DNA from: Glycomyces paridis
GTDB taxonomy: Bacteria > Actinomycetota > Actinomycetes > Mycobacteriales > Micromonosporaceae
Reading direction: 5' to 3'
DNA length: 64,000 nt
Assembly (NCBI RefSeq): GCF_004912155.1
Contig: NZ_STGX01000009.1
Coordinates: 57,578 to 121,577 of the forward strand
Of the stretch, positions 51,492 to 59,936 are shown one piece after another. Every line of letters starts with the position of its first letter. Within the stretch, counting starts at the first letter, position 1. Made by a program: the position numbers and the translations under genes. The notes below the pieces were generated by a model. It searched no databases. It had not been told where the DNA came from and worked only from the letters and a program-made list of their open reading frames with translations.

Positions 51492-52328
51492 ATGGTAGAG
51501 AACGACGGGAATCTGCCCGAAGACGAGCAAGAGTACGCTTTCGACATCTCCAGGCCCTCGATCGCCCGCGTGTACGACGCGACCCTCGGCGGCAAGGACA
51601 ACTTCGCGGTCGACCGCGAGGGCGCGGCCATGATCGCGAAGTACGTCCCGAAGATCCGCGAAGCGAGCCAGGACAACCGGCTTGGCCTCGCCAAGGGCGT
51701 GCGTTACGTTGCACGCCAAGGCATCGACCAGTTCCTCGACATCGGCGCCGGCCTGCCGACGATGCAGAACACGCACCAGGTCGCCCAGGCGGTCAACCCG
51801 AACGCGAAGGTCTGCTACGTCGACAACGACCCGATCGTGCTCTCGCACGGCCGGGCGCTGCTGGCGGACGACGAGTCCACGGTGATCGCCACCGCGGACC
51901 TGCGGGACCCGCCGAGCATCCTGGGCCACCCCGACGTGCGCAAGGCGATCGACTTCGACCGTCCCGTGGGTCTCATGGTGGTGGGCCTGATGATGCACTT
52001 CCACCCGGCCGAGAACCCCGGCCAGTGGATCGGGGCCCTGCTGGACGCCTGCCCGAGCGGGTCCTACCTGCACATCACGGACTTCGCGAACACCGGGTTC
52101 CCCGAGCAGGAGGCGATGGAGAAGTCCTGCATCCAGGCCCTGGGCAACGGGTGGATGCGCACCCCCGAGGAGATCGAGGCGCACTTCCAGGGGCTGCCGC
52201 TGGTGGCGCCGGGCATCGAGTACCCCACCCGCTGGTTCCCCGAGGAGCCCGACCGCGAGCTCATTCCCGTGGAGGACCTCGAAGAGCACCAGCGCATCAT
52301 CATGATGGGCGTCGCGCGCAAGCCGTAG
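51492..52328 (+). CDS. SAM-dependent methyltransferase of the DUF574 type
   Basis: ATG 51492 (MVENDGN) is preceded by GAAGAGG. The 278-residue protein has SRPSIARVYDATLGGKDNFAVDRE, QFLDIGAGLPTMQNTHQVAQAV (SAM-binding), VCYVDNDPIVLSHGRALLA, VMVVGLMMHFHPAENP-like and SYLHITDFANTGF segments, typical of the large actinomycete DUF574/Methyltransf_19 family often found beside Scr1/DUF397 genes. Substrates are unknown. A terminator follows directly. Confidence 0.88.
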   Translation: MVENDGNLPEDEQEYAFDISRPSIARVYDATLGGKDNFAVDREGAAMIAKYVPKIREASQDNRLGLAKGVRYVARQGIDQFLDIGAGLPTMQNTHQVAQAVNPNAKVCYVDNDPIVLSHGRALLADDESTVIATADLRDPPSILGHPDVRKAIDFDRPVGLMVVGLMMHFHPAENPGQWIGALLDACPSGSYLHITDFANTGFPEQEAMEKSCIQALGNGWMRTPEEIEAHFQGLPLVAPGIEYPTRWFPEEPDRELIPVEDLEEHQRIIMMGVARKP

Positions 52329-52340
52329 CGCGGCGAGACG

Positions 52341-52380
52341 ACGAGGAGGGCGCACAGGGTGACCTGTGCGCCCTCCTCGT
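52341..52380. terminator. 18-bp perfect stem-loop
   Basis: Arms 52341-52358 and 52363-52380 are exact reverse complements with loop GTGA. It lies 13 bases after the methyltransferase stop. Confidence 0.85.
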
Positions 52381-52504
52381 CTGTGCCCTTGACACCCGTG
52401 CCTTGTCGTCGGTGCCGTCTCGTCCGGGGTTGCACCACAGGGCTCACTCGATCGGGTGAATTCCCTTCGCGGCGGCGGACCGCGTCCGTCGGCGTCGGCG
52501 GTTA

Positions 52505-53389
52505 CTAGCTGTAATGCTCGCGCAGGACTCGTTGCAGGAAGTCCTGGGTCTTGTTCGGCTGGGTGGCCTGGACGCACAGGTGCTCCATGGCGGCCTGGTA
52601 GGCGTCGATCTCGTTGTCGCGTTCGAGGTACAGGCCGCCGGTGAGGTGCTCCAGGTAGATGACGTCGTTCAGTTCCTCGTAGGCGAAGCGCAGCCACGTG
52701 AAGGGCGCGCCGGCGCCGGAGTGGGCGCCCGAGGTGAACGGGACGATCTGGATGCGCACGTTCGGCTTGTCGCAGAAGTCCAGGAGGGACTGGATCTGGC
52801 TGCGCATGACGGCGGCGCCGCCGAAGGGGCGGTGGAGGGCGGCCTCGTCGAGCACGGCCCACAGCTCGGGGCGCTTCTCCTCGCGGTCGAGGACTTCGCG
52901 TCGCTTCATGCGCACTTCGATGCGCTTGTCGATCTCGGTGAGCGGGGTGTGCCCGTAGCCGAGCATCATGACCGCGCGGGCGTACGCCTCGCTCTGGAGC
53001 AGTCCGGGCATGACCTGCACCTCGTAGGTGCGGATCATGGAGGCGGCGCCCTCCATGTCGAGGTAGTTGCTGAACCAGTCGGGCAGGAAGTCGGTGTAGC
53101 GGTGCCAGCGGCTGGGCTGGTTGGCCTCGCGGGCCATGTCGACGTACCGCTCGATCTCCTCCTCGTCCTGGACCCCGTACATGATCATGAGGTCGCGGAC
53201 GTCCCTGAGCCGGAAGGAGACGCGGCCGAGCTCGACACGGCTGATCTTCGAGGCCGATCCGCGGATCTCCTCGCCCGCCTCCTCGCGGGAGATGTCGGCG
53301 GCCTCGCGCAGCCGGCGCAGGTTGCTGCCGATCATGACGCGCAGTGTGGTCGGTCCCGACGGGAGGTCCTCGGGTGTCGCCTTGGCCAT
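52505..53389 (-). CDS. Scr1-type (HTH-DUF5753) transcriptional regulator, second copy
   Basis: The 294-residue protein has a XRE helix-turn-helix (about 20-75: LRRLREAADISREEAGEEIRGSASKISRVELGRV) and DUF5753 (about 100-285) with YEVQVMPGLLQSEAYARAVM, VLDEAALHRPFGG, QIVPFTSGAHSGAGAPFTWLRF and EHLTGGLYLERDNE. It is a more canonical member than the copy at 3054. A DUF397 gene lies upstream on the same strand (opposite order to the first module), and a DUF574-type methyltransferase is convergent on the other side. Confidence 0.92.
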   Translation of the reverse strand: MAKATPEDLPSGPTTLRVMIGSNLRRLREAADISREEAGEEIRGSASKISRVELGRVSFRLRDVRDLMIMYGVQDEEEIERYVDMAREANQPSRWHRYTDFLPDWFSNYLDMEGAASMIRTYEVQVMPGLLQSEAYARAVMMLGYGHTPLTEIDKRIEVRMKRREVLDREEKRPELWAVLDEAALHRPFGGAAVMRSQIQSLLDFCDKPNVRIQIVPFTSGAHSGAGAPFTWLRFAYEELNDVIYLEHLTGGLYLERDNEIDAYQAAMEHLCVQATQPNKTQDFLQRVLREHYS

Positions 53390-53505
53390 CGCTCACCTCC
53401 CTCCGGTTTCGGTCGGCCTGGAAAAGGACTCACCCTGACAGGGTAGCCGTATGGCCTGCCCCACCAGGGTGAGCGTGTCGCGCAAGAACTCTCGGGCGGA
53501 GGGTT

Positions 53506-53751
53506 CTAGGCGATCATGTCGTCGAACTCGCCGTCCTTGGCGCCCTCGACGAGGGCCTTGATCTCGGCGACCGTGTAGATGAGGGCCGGGCCCTGCGGGT
53601 CGCGCGAGTTGCGGACGGCGATCTGGTCCCCACCCGGCAGCGCCGCCAGTTCAACGCAGTTGCCGCCGTTGGGGCCGCTGCGGACGCTCTTGCGCCACTG
53701 GAGCGTCGAGGGGAGTTCCCCGGCGGGGATGCCGTTGCGGGCGTTGTCCAT
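53506..53751 (-). CDS. DUF397 domain protein (81 aa), second copy
   Basis: ATG 53751 follows GGAAGGA and gives 81 residues. The family pattern is clear: LQWRKSVRSGPNGGNCVELAAL, then VRNSRDPQGPALIYT and a C-terminal EIKALVEG. It precedes the Scr1-type regulator by 116 bases on the same strand. The partner relationship is inferred from the known pairing. Confidence 0.88.
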   Translation of the reverse strand: MDNARNGIPAGELPSTLQWRKSVRSGPNGGNCVELAALPGGDQIAVRNSRDPQGPALIYTVAEIKALVEGAKDGEFDDMIA

Positions 53752-54227
53752 CAGAGATTCCTTCCACCATTGGCCGGACGTTCCGGCCGGAACTCGTATA
53801 GCCACGGCCGACTTTGAAGTCGCCGGAGCCGCACCGATGCGCTAGCAGAACGTGTCCACGACGGACGATTCCGACATCCCCAATGAGGGCCGGACCAAGT
53901 GTCGCACATTACACACAGTCACTGCACATGAGGCTGCCCGCGCAGATGCACGTGCATCTTCCCCGTGTGGATGCATGTTACGATGAATGTGACAATGCAC
54001 ATAGACACGGCCGCGAAAGGTATGCGACCGTGGTCACGGACACGTTGGCGCTAACCGAGGTTCGGTGCGCGACGGGCAGACCGGGACCGAGGCTTCGGCC
54101 GCGGCAAGGCAACCGCCCTCGCACCCGGGCGCTCCGCATCACACAACCGGACATGTCAGTCGGAACGCAGTGCCGGACGGGGCCAGGCCCCCCGGTTCGA
54201 CAGATGCCCGGAGAGGGGTTGGGTGCC
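53752..54227. promoter_or_regulatory. 476-base AT-richer divergent region with palindrome
   Basis: No gene is supported. Between 53890 and 54010 the GC content visibly drops and TGCACAT/ATGCAC motifs recur (for example 53932-53938 and 53994-54001). A perfect 16-base palindrome lies at 53944-53959. The region must promote DUF397-Scr1 on the left and the 103-residue gene on the right. Confidence 0.5.
53944..53959. promoter_or_regulatory. 16-base perfect palindrome, candidate operator
   Basis: AGATGCACGTGCATCT equals its own reverse complement and is surrounded by further ATGCA half-sites. Its location between the DUF397-Scr1 module and the divergent gene makes it a candidate site for the Scr1-type regulator. 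Confidence 0.5.
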
Positions 54228-54539
54228 ATGGAGCGTCTCGAAACGCAGACGTTGCTTCAGGCAGCCGCGGCAGGCAAGCTGCGGAGCTCGATGTGTCAGC
54301 AGGTCATGGCGATCGAGTACGACCGCGGCGGCCGCGTCCTCTACCGGTGCGCCCGCTCCTGCGGCAAGCACACCGCCGACGCCGTCCAGGTCCAGAACGG
54401 ACTCCTGTGGCACTACCGCGGGCGCAGCCTCGGCGAGCACTACGGACTCCCCGACGAGGACATCGTCGACGACATGTTCGCCGCCCTCCAGCTCGCCTGG
54501 GTCAGGGACGGCGACATCTACACCGCGCGGTTCCGATGA
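54228..54539 (+). CDS. Hypothetical protein (103 aa)
   Basis: ATG 54228 lies behind GGAGAGGGG; an in-frame ATG at 54204 is possible. The sequence has a short helix (ETQTLLQAAAAGKLRSSM), two Cys (YRCARSCGKHTA) and a compact C-terminal region ending DEDIVDDMFAALQLAWVRDGDIYTARF. No membrane helix is present. It is divergent from DUF397-Scr1 and followed by a terminator. Possibly regulatory; unknown. Confidence 0.6.
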   Translation: MERLETQTLLQAAAAGKLRSSMCQQVMAIEYDRGGRVLYRCARSCGKHTADAVQVQNGLLWHYRGRSLGEHYGLPDEDIVDDMFAALQLAWVRDGDIYTARFR

Positions 54540-54607
54540 GGACGCCGCGCACGCGCGCGCCGCGGCGCCGCGCCCCCGAGACCTTGTTCTGTTTGGTGGG
54601 ATAGAGC

Positions 54608-54637
54608 CTCGGGGAGGCCGGTGGGGGCCTCCCCGAG
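54608..54637 (+). terminator. 12-bp stem-loop
   Basis: Arms 54608-54619 and 54626-54637 are exact reverse complements. It lies 69 bases after the 103-residue gene. Confidence 0.7.
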
Positions 54638-54685
54638 CTCTGCACCAGAGCTCGACGAACTTGCGAACAGTGCTGACACACCGAA

Positions 54686-54713
54686 GCGGGCGGGACCGAG
54701 AGGCCCCGCCCGC
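54686..54713 (-). terminator. 9-bp stem-loop after the xylanase
   Basis: GCGGGCGGG and CCCGCCCGC (54686-54694 and 54705-54713) pair exactly, 14 bases past the xylanase stop on the minus strand. Confidence 0.65.
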
Positions 54714-54726
54714 CATCGCGTCCCGG

Positions 54727-55449
54727 TCAGCTGACGGTGATGTCGGAGCTGCCGCTGGACTGGTAGCCCTCGGTCGCCATGATCATGTAGTAGGAGAACG
54801 AGCCGAGGTTCATGCCCGCGTTCGCCCACGCGTCGAAGTGGGCGCCGGTGTTGATCGACCCGGAGCTGCGGGCGCCCTGGCGGACGCTCCAGTACTGCGC
54901 GAAGGTCTTGGTGCCCTCCACCGACGGCGCGTTGTAGCGCATCGAGTGGCCCAGGGCGTAGGTGCCGCCGTCGATGTTCGCGCTGCCGCGGTTCTCGGCC
55001 CCCGAGCTGGGGTTGTAGGGGCCGTGCGATTCGACGATGTAGTACTCGACCAGCGGGTTCGACGTCCAGCCGTACAGGGCGAGGTAGCCGTTGCTGCCGT
55101 GGTTGACCCACCCGCTGTAGTTCACCGTCCGGCGCCCGCCGTTCGACCAGCCCTTGCCGCCGACCCAGTTGTTGGCCCCGTTCCACTGGGAGCTGTAGTT
55201 CCCCCCTGAGCCGAGGGTCATCGAGGCCTTGCCCTGCGAGTCGGTCCAGAACGAGTAGTAGTAGCCGTTGTGGGTGCCCTCCTGGTTCGTCGTGATGGTG
55301 TCCTGGGCGAAGGCGGTGCCGCCCGCCAGCAGCCCCGCGCCGCCGAACACGAGCGCGGCGCCGCCGCCGAGCAGGAGGCTCCTGCGGCCGAAGGGGTTGC
55401 GCGCCGGGACCTCGCGGTCGTGGTGTTCGGCGTCGTGATTCTCAGACAT
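54727..55449 (-). CDS. GH11 endo-1,4-beta-xylanase, Tat-exported
   Basis: ATG 55449 follows GGAGGAC. The 240-residue protein has a twin-arginine signal ([17 protein letters not shown], cleavage after AFA) and a single GH11 jelly-roll: [55 protein letters not shown] (nucleophile E in VES) and [14 protein letters not shown] (acid/base E in ATEG). No carbohydrate-binding module is present. It hydrolyses xylan outside the cell. A strong promoter with tandem operator-like repeats is visible upstream. Confidence 0.96.
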   Translation of the reverse strand: MSENHDAEHHDREVPARNPFGRRSLLLGGGAALVFGGAGLLAGGTAFAQDTITTNQEGTHNGYYYSFWTDSQGKASMTLGSGGNYSSQWNGANNWVGGKGWSNGGRRTVNYSGWVNHGSNGYLALYGWTSNPLVEYYIVESHGPYNPSSGAENRGSANIDGGTYALGHSMRYNAPSVEGTKTFAQYWSVRQGARSSGSINTGAHFDAWANAGMNLGSFSYYMIMATEGYQSSGSSDITVS

Positions 55450-55484
55450 GCGTCCTCCAGAAGCATCGATCGGTTTCGATGCGA

Positions 55485-55515
55485 TAAGTATGGAGTTGCG
55501 GCATTCGCGTGTCAA
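55485..55515 (-). promoter_or_regulatory. Promoter of the xylanase gene
   Basis: On the minus strand, TTGACA (55510-55515) and TACTTA (55485-55490) are spaced by 19 bases, with the start codon 35 bases further on. TTGACA is a perfect -35; the spacer is slightly long and the -10 is imperfect. Confidence 0.6.
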
Positions 55516-55537
55516 GAACTTCCGGAGAACTTCCGGA
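55516..55537. repeat. Tandem 11-base direct repeat just upstream of the -35
   Basis: GAACTTCCGGA occurs twice head to tail (55516-55526, 55527-55537), directly upstream of TTGACA on the minus strand. It is a likely site for an activator or repressor of the xylanase. Confidence 0.65.
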
Positions 55538-56040
55538 ATTTATCGGAGCAGGCATCGTGAGAACGAGTTAGAATATTCCCAGATCACAGACTCGTGAGCA
55601 TCCGATAACATTGAGATACATCGATACGAGCGCCCGTTTCAGGCCACAGCCGGTTCAAAGATAACCGGAAGTTTCAGGCCACATTCCGGAATGGACAAAC
55701 CGGGCGTCTGTTGACATGGGAATGCAAAGAGAAAAGGCTGGCGGCGCGACGCAAGCGCGACTCGCCAGGCCCTCGTGTGCGGTGCCCCGTTTGGTCGCTT
55801 ATGCGAACACATCGACGCAGGTCGTCGCCCAGCACGAGGTGTTGGAACGCCGTTTGAGTGCGACGGCAAGCTGCTTGACGGCGACGGCGACGTCGAAGAG
55901 GAGTTGCGTGAACGGTCGCCTATCGATCGGCGGATGAGGCCGGGGATGCGTGCAACTCCCGACCTTCCTTTCGGAGTCTCCATTTCAGAAACCTGTTGTC
56001 AGGCAACGAAAGTGCCTGAACATTTCCCCATGGAGGTACA
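55538..56040. other. 503-base lower-GC intergenic region with repeats
   Basis: No gene is supported; the best open frame (55775-56083) has no ribosome-binding site and atypical composition. A 13-base direct repeat (GTTTCAGGCCACA at 55636-55648 and 55671-55683) flanks the inverted repeat CCGGTT/AACCGG (55650-55655, 55663-55668). A GGAGG before the TTG at 56041 gives the next ribosome-binding site. Confidence 0.5.
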
Positions 56041-57900
56041 TTGCGCAAGCGTCTTGCCGCAGTCGCGGCGGTACTGGGCATAGTGGCCGTCGTCGGACCG
56101 CCGCAGTCGGTCGCGGCTCAAGAACCGGATCCCGACGGGCCCGTGACAGCCGGCGGTCCTGGAACGGTCGAGCTGCCGACCGGCGAGACGGTCGACATCT
56201 CGCCTGATGGGAGCCTGACCCTTCCGGAGGAGGGCGTTTTTCAGCTGCTCACCCGACCGAACGGCGACAGGCTGGTCGTGCCAGTCGATGCGGCCGACAG
56301 CCTGGCCGAGAACGGACTCGAAGGTTTCAATGTCGACGCCGCGTCGCGCGGCGAGGAGCCGCCTGCATCACCTGGCACCGCTGCCGCGGAGGAAGCGGTC
56401 GCCGTCGACTTCACCGGCGTGATGCCGCCGGGCAAGACTGCCGACTACGCGATCCTGAGCTGGGTGAACATTGCCACCGGCGTGATCGGTGAAGAGTTCC
56501 TGCCCGAGTCATCCGGGACCGTGGCGATGGAGCCGGGCGAGTACCACCTCCTGGTGCTCATGCAGGACCTGGACGAGTTCCACTCGATCACCGGCATGGT
56601 CGACCTCAGCGTCGGCACCGAAGGCGCCCAGGCGGTCTTCGACGGCACCCGGGCGCGAACGGTCGCCTTCACCGTCGACCGCCCAGTCGAGCCGGCCGCC
56701 AGCACGTTCCTGATGTTCAGCTTCGAACCGGGGACGAAGGACGGTATCGGATCCGGGCTCATCGCGCAGGAGCCGTGGTCGTATTCTGCCCTCCCCACCA
56801 GAGGTGGCTTGGACGGTCGCGAGGTCGGACTCGAGATGCAGCAGGAGCTGGTCAGCCCGGCGGGTACCGCTGAACCGTACAGTTACAGCCTCATTGGCGA
56901 GCACCGCAACGGGATTCCGAACCGCCCGGGTTTCAGGATCTGCGATGCCGAACTCGCCCGCGTCGAGGCGGACTACCACGGCCTCGGCGTCGAGACGACC
57001 ACGATGGTGCGCCACGACATCGCCGTCCGAGACGGCTCGGCGGGCCTGAACCTGCGCGCCGGCACCGTCGACGTCCCCTCCGAGCGCACCGAGTTCTACA
57101 CCGCCGCGCCGGGCCTGACCTGGATTCACCTGGGCACCCTCGGTGAAGGGGAATCCACCAACGACATGGTGGTGCGCCGGTCCGGCGAGATGAGCCCGGG
57201 CGAGACGACCACTGCCGCATGGCAGCGCGCGCCGCTGTCGGTCGGCCTCGAAGCAGGAACGCCGGCATTCACCCCCGGCTTCTACCTATACGGCGAGTAC
57301 GGGTTCGCGCAGTTCGCCCCGCTCATGTTCTCCTCGGGCGCGGACGGCGAGGCGATCGACAGCAATGGTCTTGACGGCTGGTCGCGTTTGGCCCGGGACG
57401 GCCAGGTTGTCGCCGAGTCCGAGACCGGCAGCGGACTCGACCTCGACGCGACGCTCATCGAGGACGGCTGGTACACCTTCACCGCGAAAGCAGGACGCGC
57501 CGTGCCCTGGACGCCGCTGGGTACCCTCTCGGTCGCCGAATGGACCTTCCCGATGGCCCCGTCCGGCACCAACATGGCCCTGCCGGTCTCGGTCGTCGAT
57601 TTCGCCGCAACCGGTATCGTCGACGGCTACGCCACCGCCGGAACCACGCAGCAGATCGATCTCGCCTACACGCCCCAGGCCGGCACCGAACCCCAGGCGT
57701 GCACCGCGATGACCTTAGAAGTCTCCTTCGACGACGGCATCACCTGGCAACAGGTCCCGATCGACCGCGTCGGCGACCGGGCCACCGCCGAACTCGCTCT
57801 GCCCCAGGTTCCCGGTTTCGTCTCGGTCCGGTTCAGCGCCGCAGACGCCTCCGGCGCGATCGTCGAACACCAGACCCTCCGCTCGTACGGCATCGCCTGA
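56041..57900 (+). CDS. Large secreted protein resembling non-catalytic regions of actinobacterial S8 proteases
   Basis: TTG 56041 is used as start because GGAGG lies 4 bases upstream and a signal peptide follows at once (RKRLAAVAAVLGIVAVVG...SVAAQE). The 619-residue protein is beta-rich with LPTGETVDISPDGSLTLPEE near the N-terminus and TMTLEVSFDDGITWQQVPI near the C-terminus, patterns I associate with accessory regions of secreted subtilisin-like proteases. No Asp-His-Ser catalytic motifs are visible. Codon 559 is TTA (57715-57717), rare in such genomes. Probably a secreted binding or inhibitor-like protein; low certainty. Confidence 0.65.
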   Translation: MRKRLAAVAAVLGIVAVVGPPQSVAAQEPDPDGPVTAGGPGTVELPTGETVDISPDGSLTLPEEGVFQLLTRPNGDRLVVPVDAADSLAENGLEGFNVDAASRGEEPPASPGTAAAEEAVAVDFTGVMPPGKTADYAILSWVNIATGVIGEEFLPESSGTVAMEPGEYHLLVLMQDLDEFHSITGMVDLSVGTEGAQAVFDGTRARTVAFTVDRPVEPAASTFLMFSFEPGTKDGIGSGLIAQEPWSYSALPTRGGLDGREVGLEMQQELVSPAGTAEPYSYSLIGEHRNGIPNRPGFRICDAELARVEADYHGLGVETTTMVRHDIAVRDGSAGLNLRAGTVDVPSERTEFYTAAPGLTWIHLGTLGEGESTNDMVVRRSGEMSPGETTTAAWQRAPLSVGLEAGTPAFTPGFYLYGEYGFAQFAPLMFSSGADGEAIDSNGLDGWSRLARDGQVVAESETGSGLDLDATLIEDGWYTFTAKAGRAVPWTPLGTLSVAEWTFPMAPSGTNMALPVSVVDFAATGIVDGYATAGTTQQIDLAYTPQAGTEPQACTAMTLEVSFDDGITWQQVPIDRVGDRATAELALPQVPGFVSVRFSAADASGAIVEHQTLRSYGIA

Positions 57901-58020
57901 ACAATGCAGGGACGCAGCACTCTGCGAGAGGCCGCCTAGAAATCTGACCTCATTCTGACCGGCGGGCCGGAATCGGCCGTTCAGGGCCGGACTCGGTCGG
58001 ACCACCGCCCCAGGGACGAC

Positions 58021-58058
58021 AACGGCCCTTGACCGGGACTTTCCTGGTCAGGGGCCGT
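58021..58058. terminator. 14-bp stem-loop with one wobble
   Basis: AACGGCCCTTGACC (58021-58034) and GGTCAGGGGCCGTT (58045-58058) pair with one G-T. It lies between the secreted-protein gene and tRNA-Arg, which is transcribed toward it. Confidence 0.7.
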
Positions 58059-58085
58059 TCTTACTGGTCTGCGGGTGTGGTTCGG

Positions 58086-58158
58086 TGCCCCAGGCAGGAT
58101 TCGAACCTGCGACGCACGGTTTAGGAAACCGACGCTCTATCCCCTGAGCTACTGGGGC
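58086..58158 (-). tRNA. tRNA-Arg (CCT)
   Basis: On the minus strand the acceptor strands GCCCCAG and CTGGGGC pair. The D-arm GCTC...GAGC, anticodon loop TTCCTAA with CCT, and T-arm GCAGGTTCGAATCCTGC are in place. The discriminator is A and CCA is not encoded (CCG follows). The first anticodon-stem pair is a T-T mismatch. Confidence 0.93.
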
Positions 58159-58287
58159 GACGACAGCAGAGTCTAACCGATCCCCGCGGCGACGGCGCTG
58201 CGCCGGTCCGCCCACCCGCCCCTCCCGCACCGCGGACCACCGCCGTCCCCCGCAACCGACCGGGCGGACACCTCGTAAATTGGACAG

Positions 58288-58968
58288 GTGCGCCCCCACC
58301 CCCCAAGGCGACCCGACAAACTCACCGTCTTCGCCCGATTCGTCCAGTACAAACTGCGCGTCCCCGTCATCGTCGCAGTCTGCGCCTCCGTGCCCGCCGT
58401 CTTCCTCACCGTCTGGACCGACGGCGACCTCGCCCTCGCCGGCAAGATCGTCGGCTGGGCCGCCGGCGCCGTCCTCTGGCTCGAATCGGTGATCCTCCTC
58501 CTCGCCGCCGAGAACAAACGCGAATGGCTCTGGCGCCACAAGTGGATGCTCCTCGTCTGCGCCCTCACCCTCCTCAGCCTCGCCGCCGCCGCCGGCGGCG
58601 CCCAAGTCCTCCGCCTCGCCTACCTCGTCGGCACCATCCGCGCCCTCCGCGCCAAACGCATCGTCGACGCCGCCGCCATACTCGTCCGCCGCTTCAGCCT
58701 CGGCATCTGGTGGAAATCCGGCCTCTTCACCGGCGCCGGCGTCATCGCCGCAGCCGTCGCCGTCGTCCTCCTCGCCGACCCCGACGCCGAATACCGCGAA
58801 CTCCTCCACTGGCTCGACACCAACCTCAGACTCCTCCCCATCCTCCTCGCCGGCGCCGTCCTCGCCGTCGCCACCTGGCTCGTCGTCCGCACCCGCACCG
58901 CCAGGCGCACCCCCGCACCCGAACTCCCCCTCACCCCCGACCCCGCCGACACCCCCGAAACACCCTGA
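58288..58968 (+). CDS. Membrane protein resembling an isolated voltage-sensor domain
   Basis: GTG 58288 gives 226 residues with hydrophobic helices near 25-45, 53-74, 85-105, 145-165 and 181-200. The segment LRLAYLVGTIRALRAKRI (about 110-127) has regularly spaced Arg/Lys like an S4 sensor, preceded by a short loop after a helix starting KWMLLVCALTLLSLA. No pore signature is visible. Codons are extremely C-ending. It lies just upstream of the folB-folK genes. The voltage-sensor reading is tentative. Confidence 0.6.
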   Translation: MRPHPPRRPDKLTVFARFVQYKLRVPVIVAVCASVPAVFLTVWTDGDLALAGKIVGWAAGAVLWLESVILLLAAENKREWLWRHKWMLLVCALTLLSLAAAAGGAQVLRLAYLVGTIRALRAKRIVDAAAILVRRFSLGIWWKSGLFTGAGVIAAAVAVVLLADPDAEYRELLHWLDTNLRLLPILLAGAVLAVATWLVVRTRTARRTPAPELPLTPDPADTPETP

Positions 58969-59026
58969 CCACCCACCCCCCATCGTCCTTCCTCGACAAA
59001 CCCCCCGATTCGAGTAGGCTCGGCCC

Positions 59027-59392
59027 GTGGACACCGACCTGATCACCTTGACCGGCCTGCGCGTACACGGACGCCACGGCGTCTTCGACCACGAACGGGC
59101 CACCGGACAGGACTTCATCGTCGACGTCGCCCTGCGCACCGACACCGCCGAAGCCGCCGCCACCGACGACCTCACCCGCACCGTCGACTACGGCGCCCTC
59201 GCCGACACCCTCGCCGACATCGTCGCCGGCGAACCCGTCAACCTCATCGAGACCCTCGCCGAACGACTCGCCGACGCCTGCCTGAAATTCGACCGCGTCC
59301 ACGCCGTCGAACTCACCGTCCACAAACCCCAGGCACCCATCGCCCAACAGTTCACCGACGTCTCCGTCACCGTCACCAGAGGACAGTCATGA
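59027..59392 (+). CDS. folB: Dihydroneopterin aldolase
   Basis: GTG 59027 gives 121 residues with ITLTGLRVHGRHGVFDHERATGQDFIVDV, TVDYGALADTLADIV and LIETLAERLADACL, which match FolB, plus a C-terminal VHKPQAPI (conserved Lys and Pro). It cleaves dihydroneopterin in folate synthesis. Its TGA overlaps the folK ATG (ATGA). Confidence 0.94.
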   Translation: MDTDLITLTGLRVHGRHGVFDHERATGQDFIVDVALRTDTAEAAATDDLTRTVDYGALADTLADIVAGEPVNLIETLAERLADACLKFDRVHAVELTVHKPQAPIAQQFTDVSVTVTRGQS

Positions 59393-59925
59393 CCCGCGTC
59401 GTCTTCAGCATGGGATCCAACCTCGGCGACCGCGAAGCCCACCTCAAGGCCGCACTCCGCGACATCGCCCCCGACGCCGTCTCCGAGGTCTACGAGACCC
59501 CGCCCTGGGGCGGCGACGACGACCAACCCGCCTACTACAACATCGCCGTCATCGCCGACGACCCCGGCCAGGACGCCGAAGGCTGGCTCGCCCTCGCCCA
59601 ACGCCTCGAAGAGGACAACGGCCGCATCCGCGACCCCGAACGCCGCTACGGCCCCCGCACCCTCGACGTCGACCTCATCGCCGTCTTCGAAGACGACGGC
59701 ACCCCCGTCCACGGCGACGACCCGCAACTCCTCCTCCCGCACCCCCACGCCCACCTCCGCGCCTTCGTCCTCGTCCCCTGGTTCGCCATCGACCGCGACG
59801 CCGAACTCCCCGGCCGCGGCCGAGTGAGGGACCTGCTACGCGACGAGTCCGTCGCGGCGGACGCGCGCGCGTTGCGCCGACTCCACCCGATATGGTCGGG
59901 ACACGGCGACGCTCGCGAGCCGTGA
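59389..59925 (+). CDS. folK: 6-hydroxymethyl-dihydropterin pyrophosphokinase
   Basis: The 178-residue protein has MGSNLGDREAHL, YETPPWGGDDDQPAYYNIAV and the ATP/metal motif RRYGPRTLDVDLI, followed by LPHPHAHLRAFVLVPW. It adds pyrophosphate to the FolB product. It is translationally coupled to folB; folE and folP are not in this cluster. Confidence 0.96.
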   Translation: MTRVVFSMGSNLGDREAHLKAALRDIAPDAVSEVYETPPWGGDDDQPAYYNIAVIADDPGQDAEGWLALAQRLEEDNGRIRDPERRYGPRTLDVDLIAVFEDDGTPVHGDDPQLLLPHPHAHLRAFVLVPWFAIDRDAELPGRGRVRDLLRDESVAADARALRRLHPIWSGHGDAREP

Positions 59926-59936
59926 TCGGAGACAGC

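Noticed and set aside
55775-56083. A 102-residue gene upstream of the large secreted protein
   Set aside because: No ribosome-binding site, mixed codon use, and it overlaps the well-supported TTG start at 56041 in another frame.
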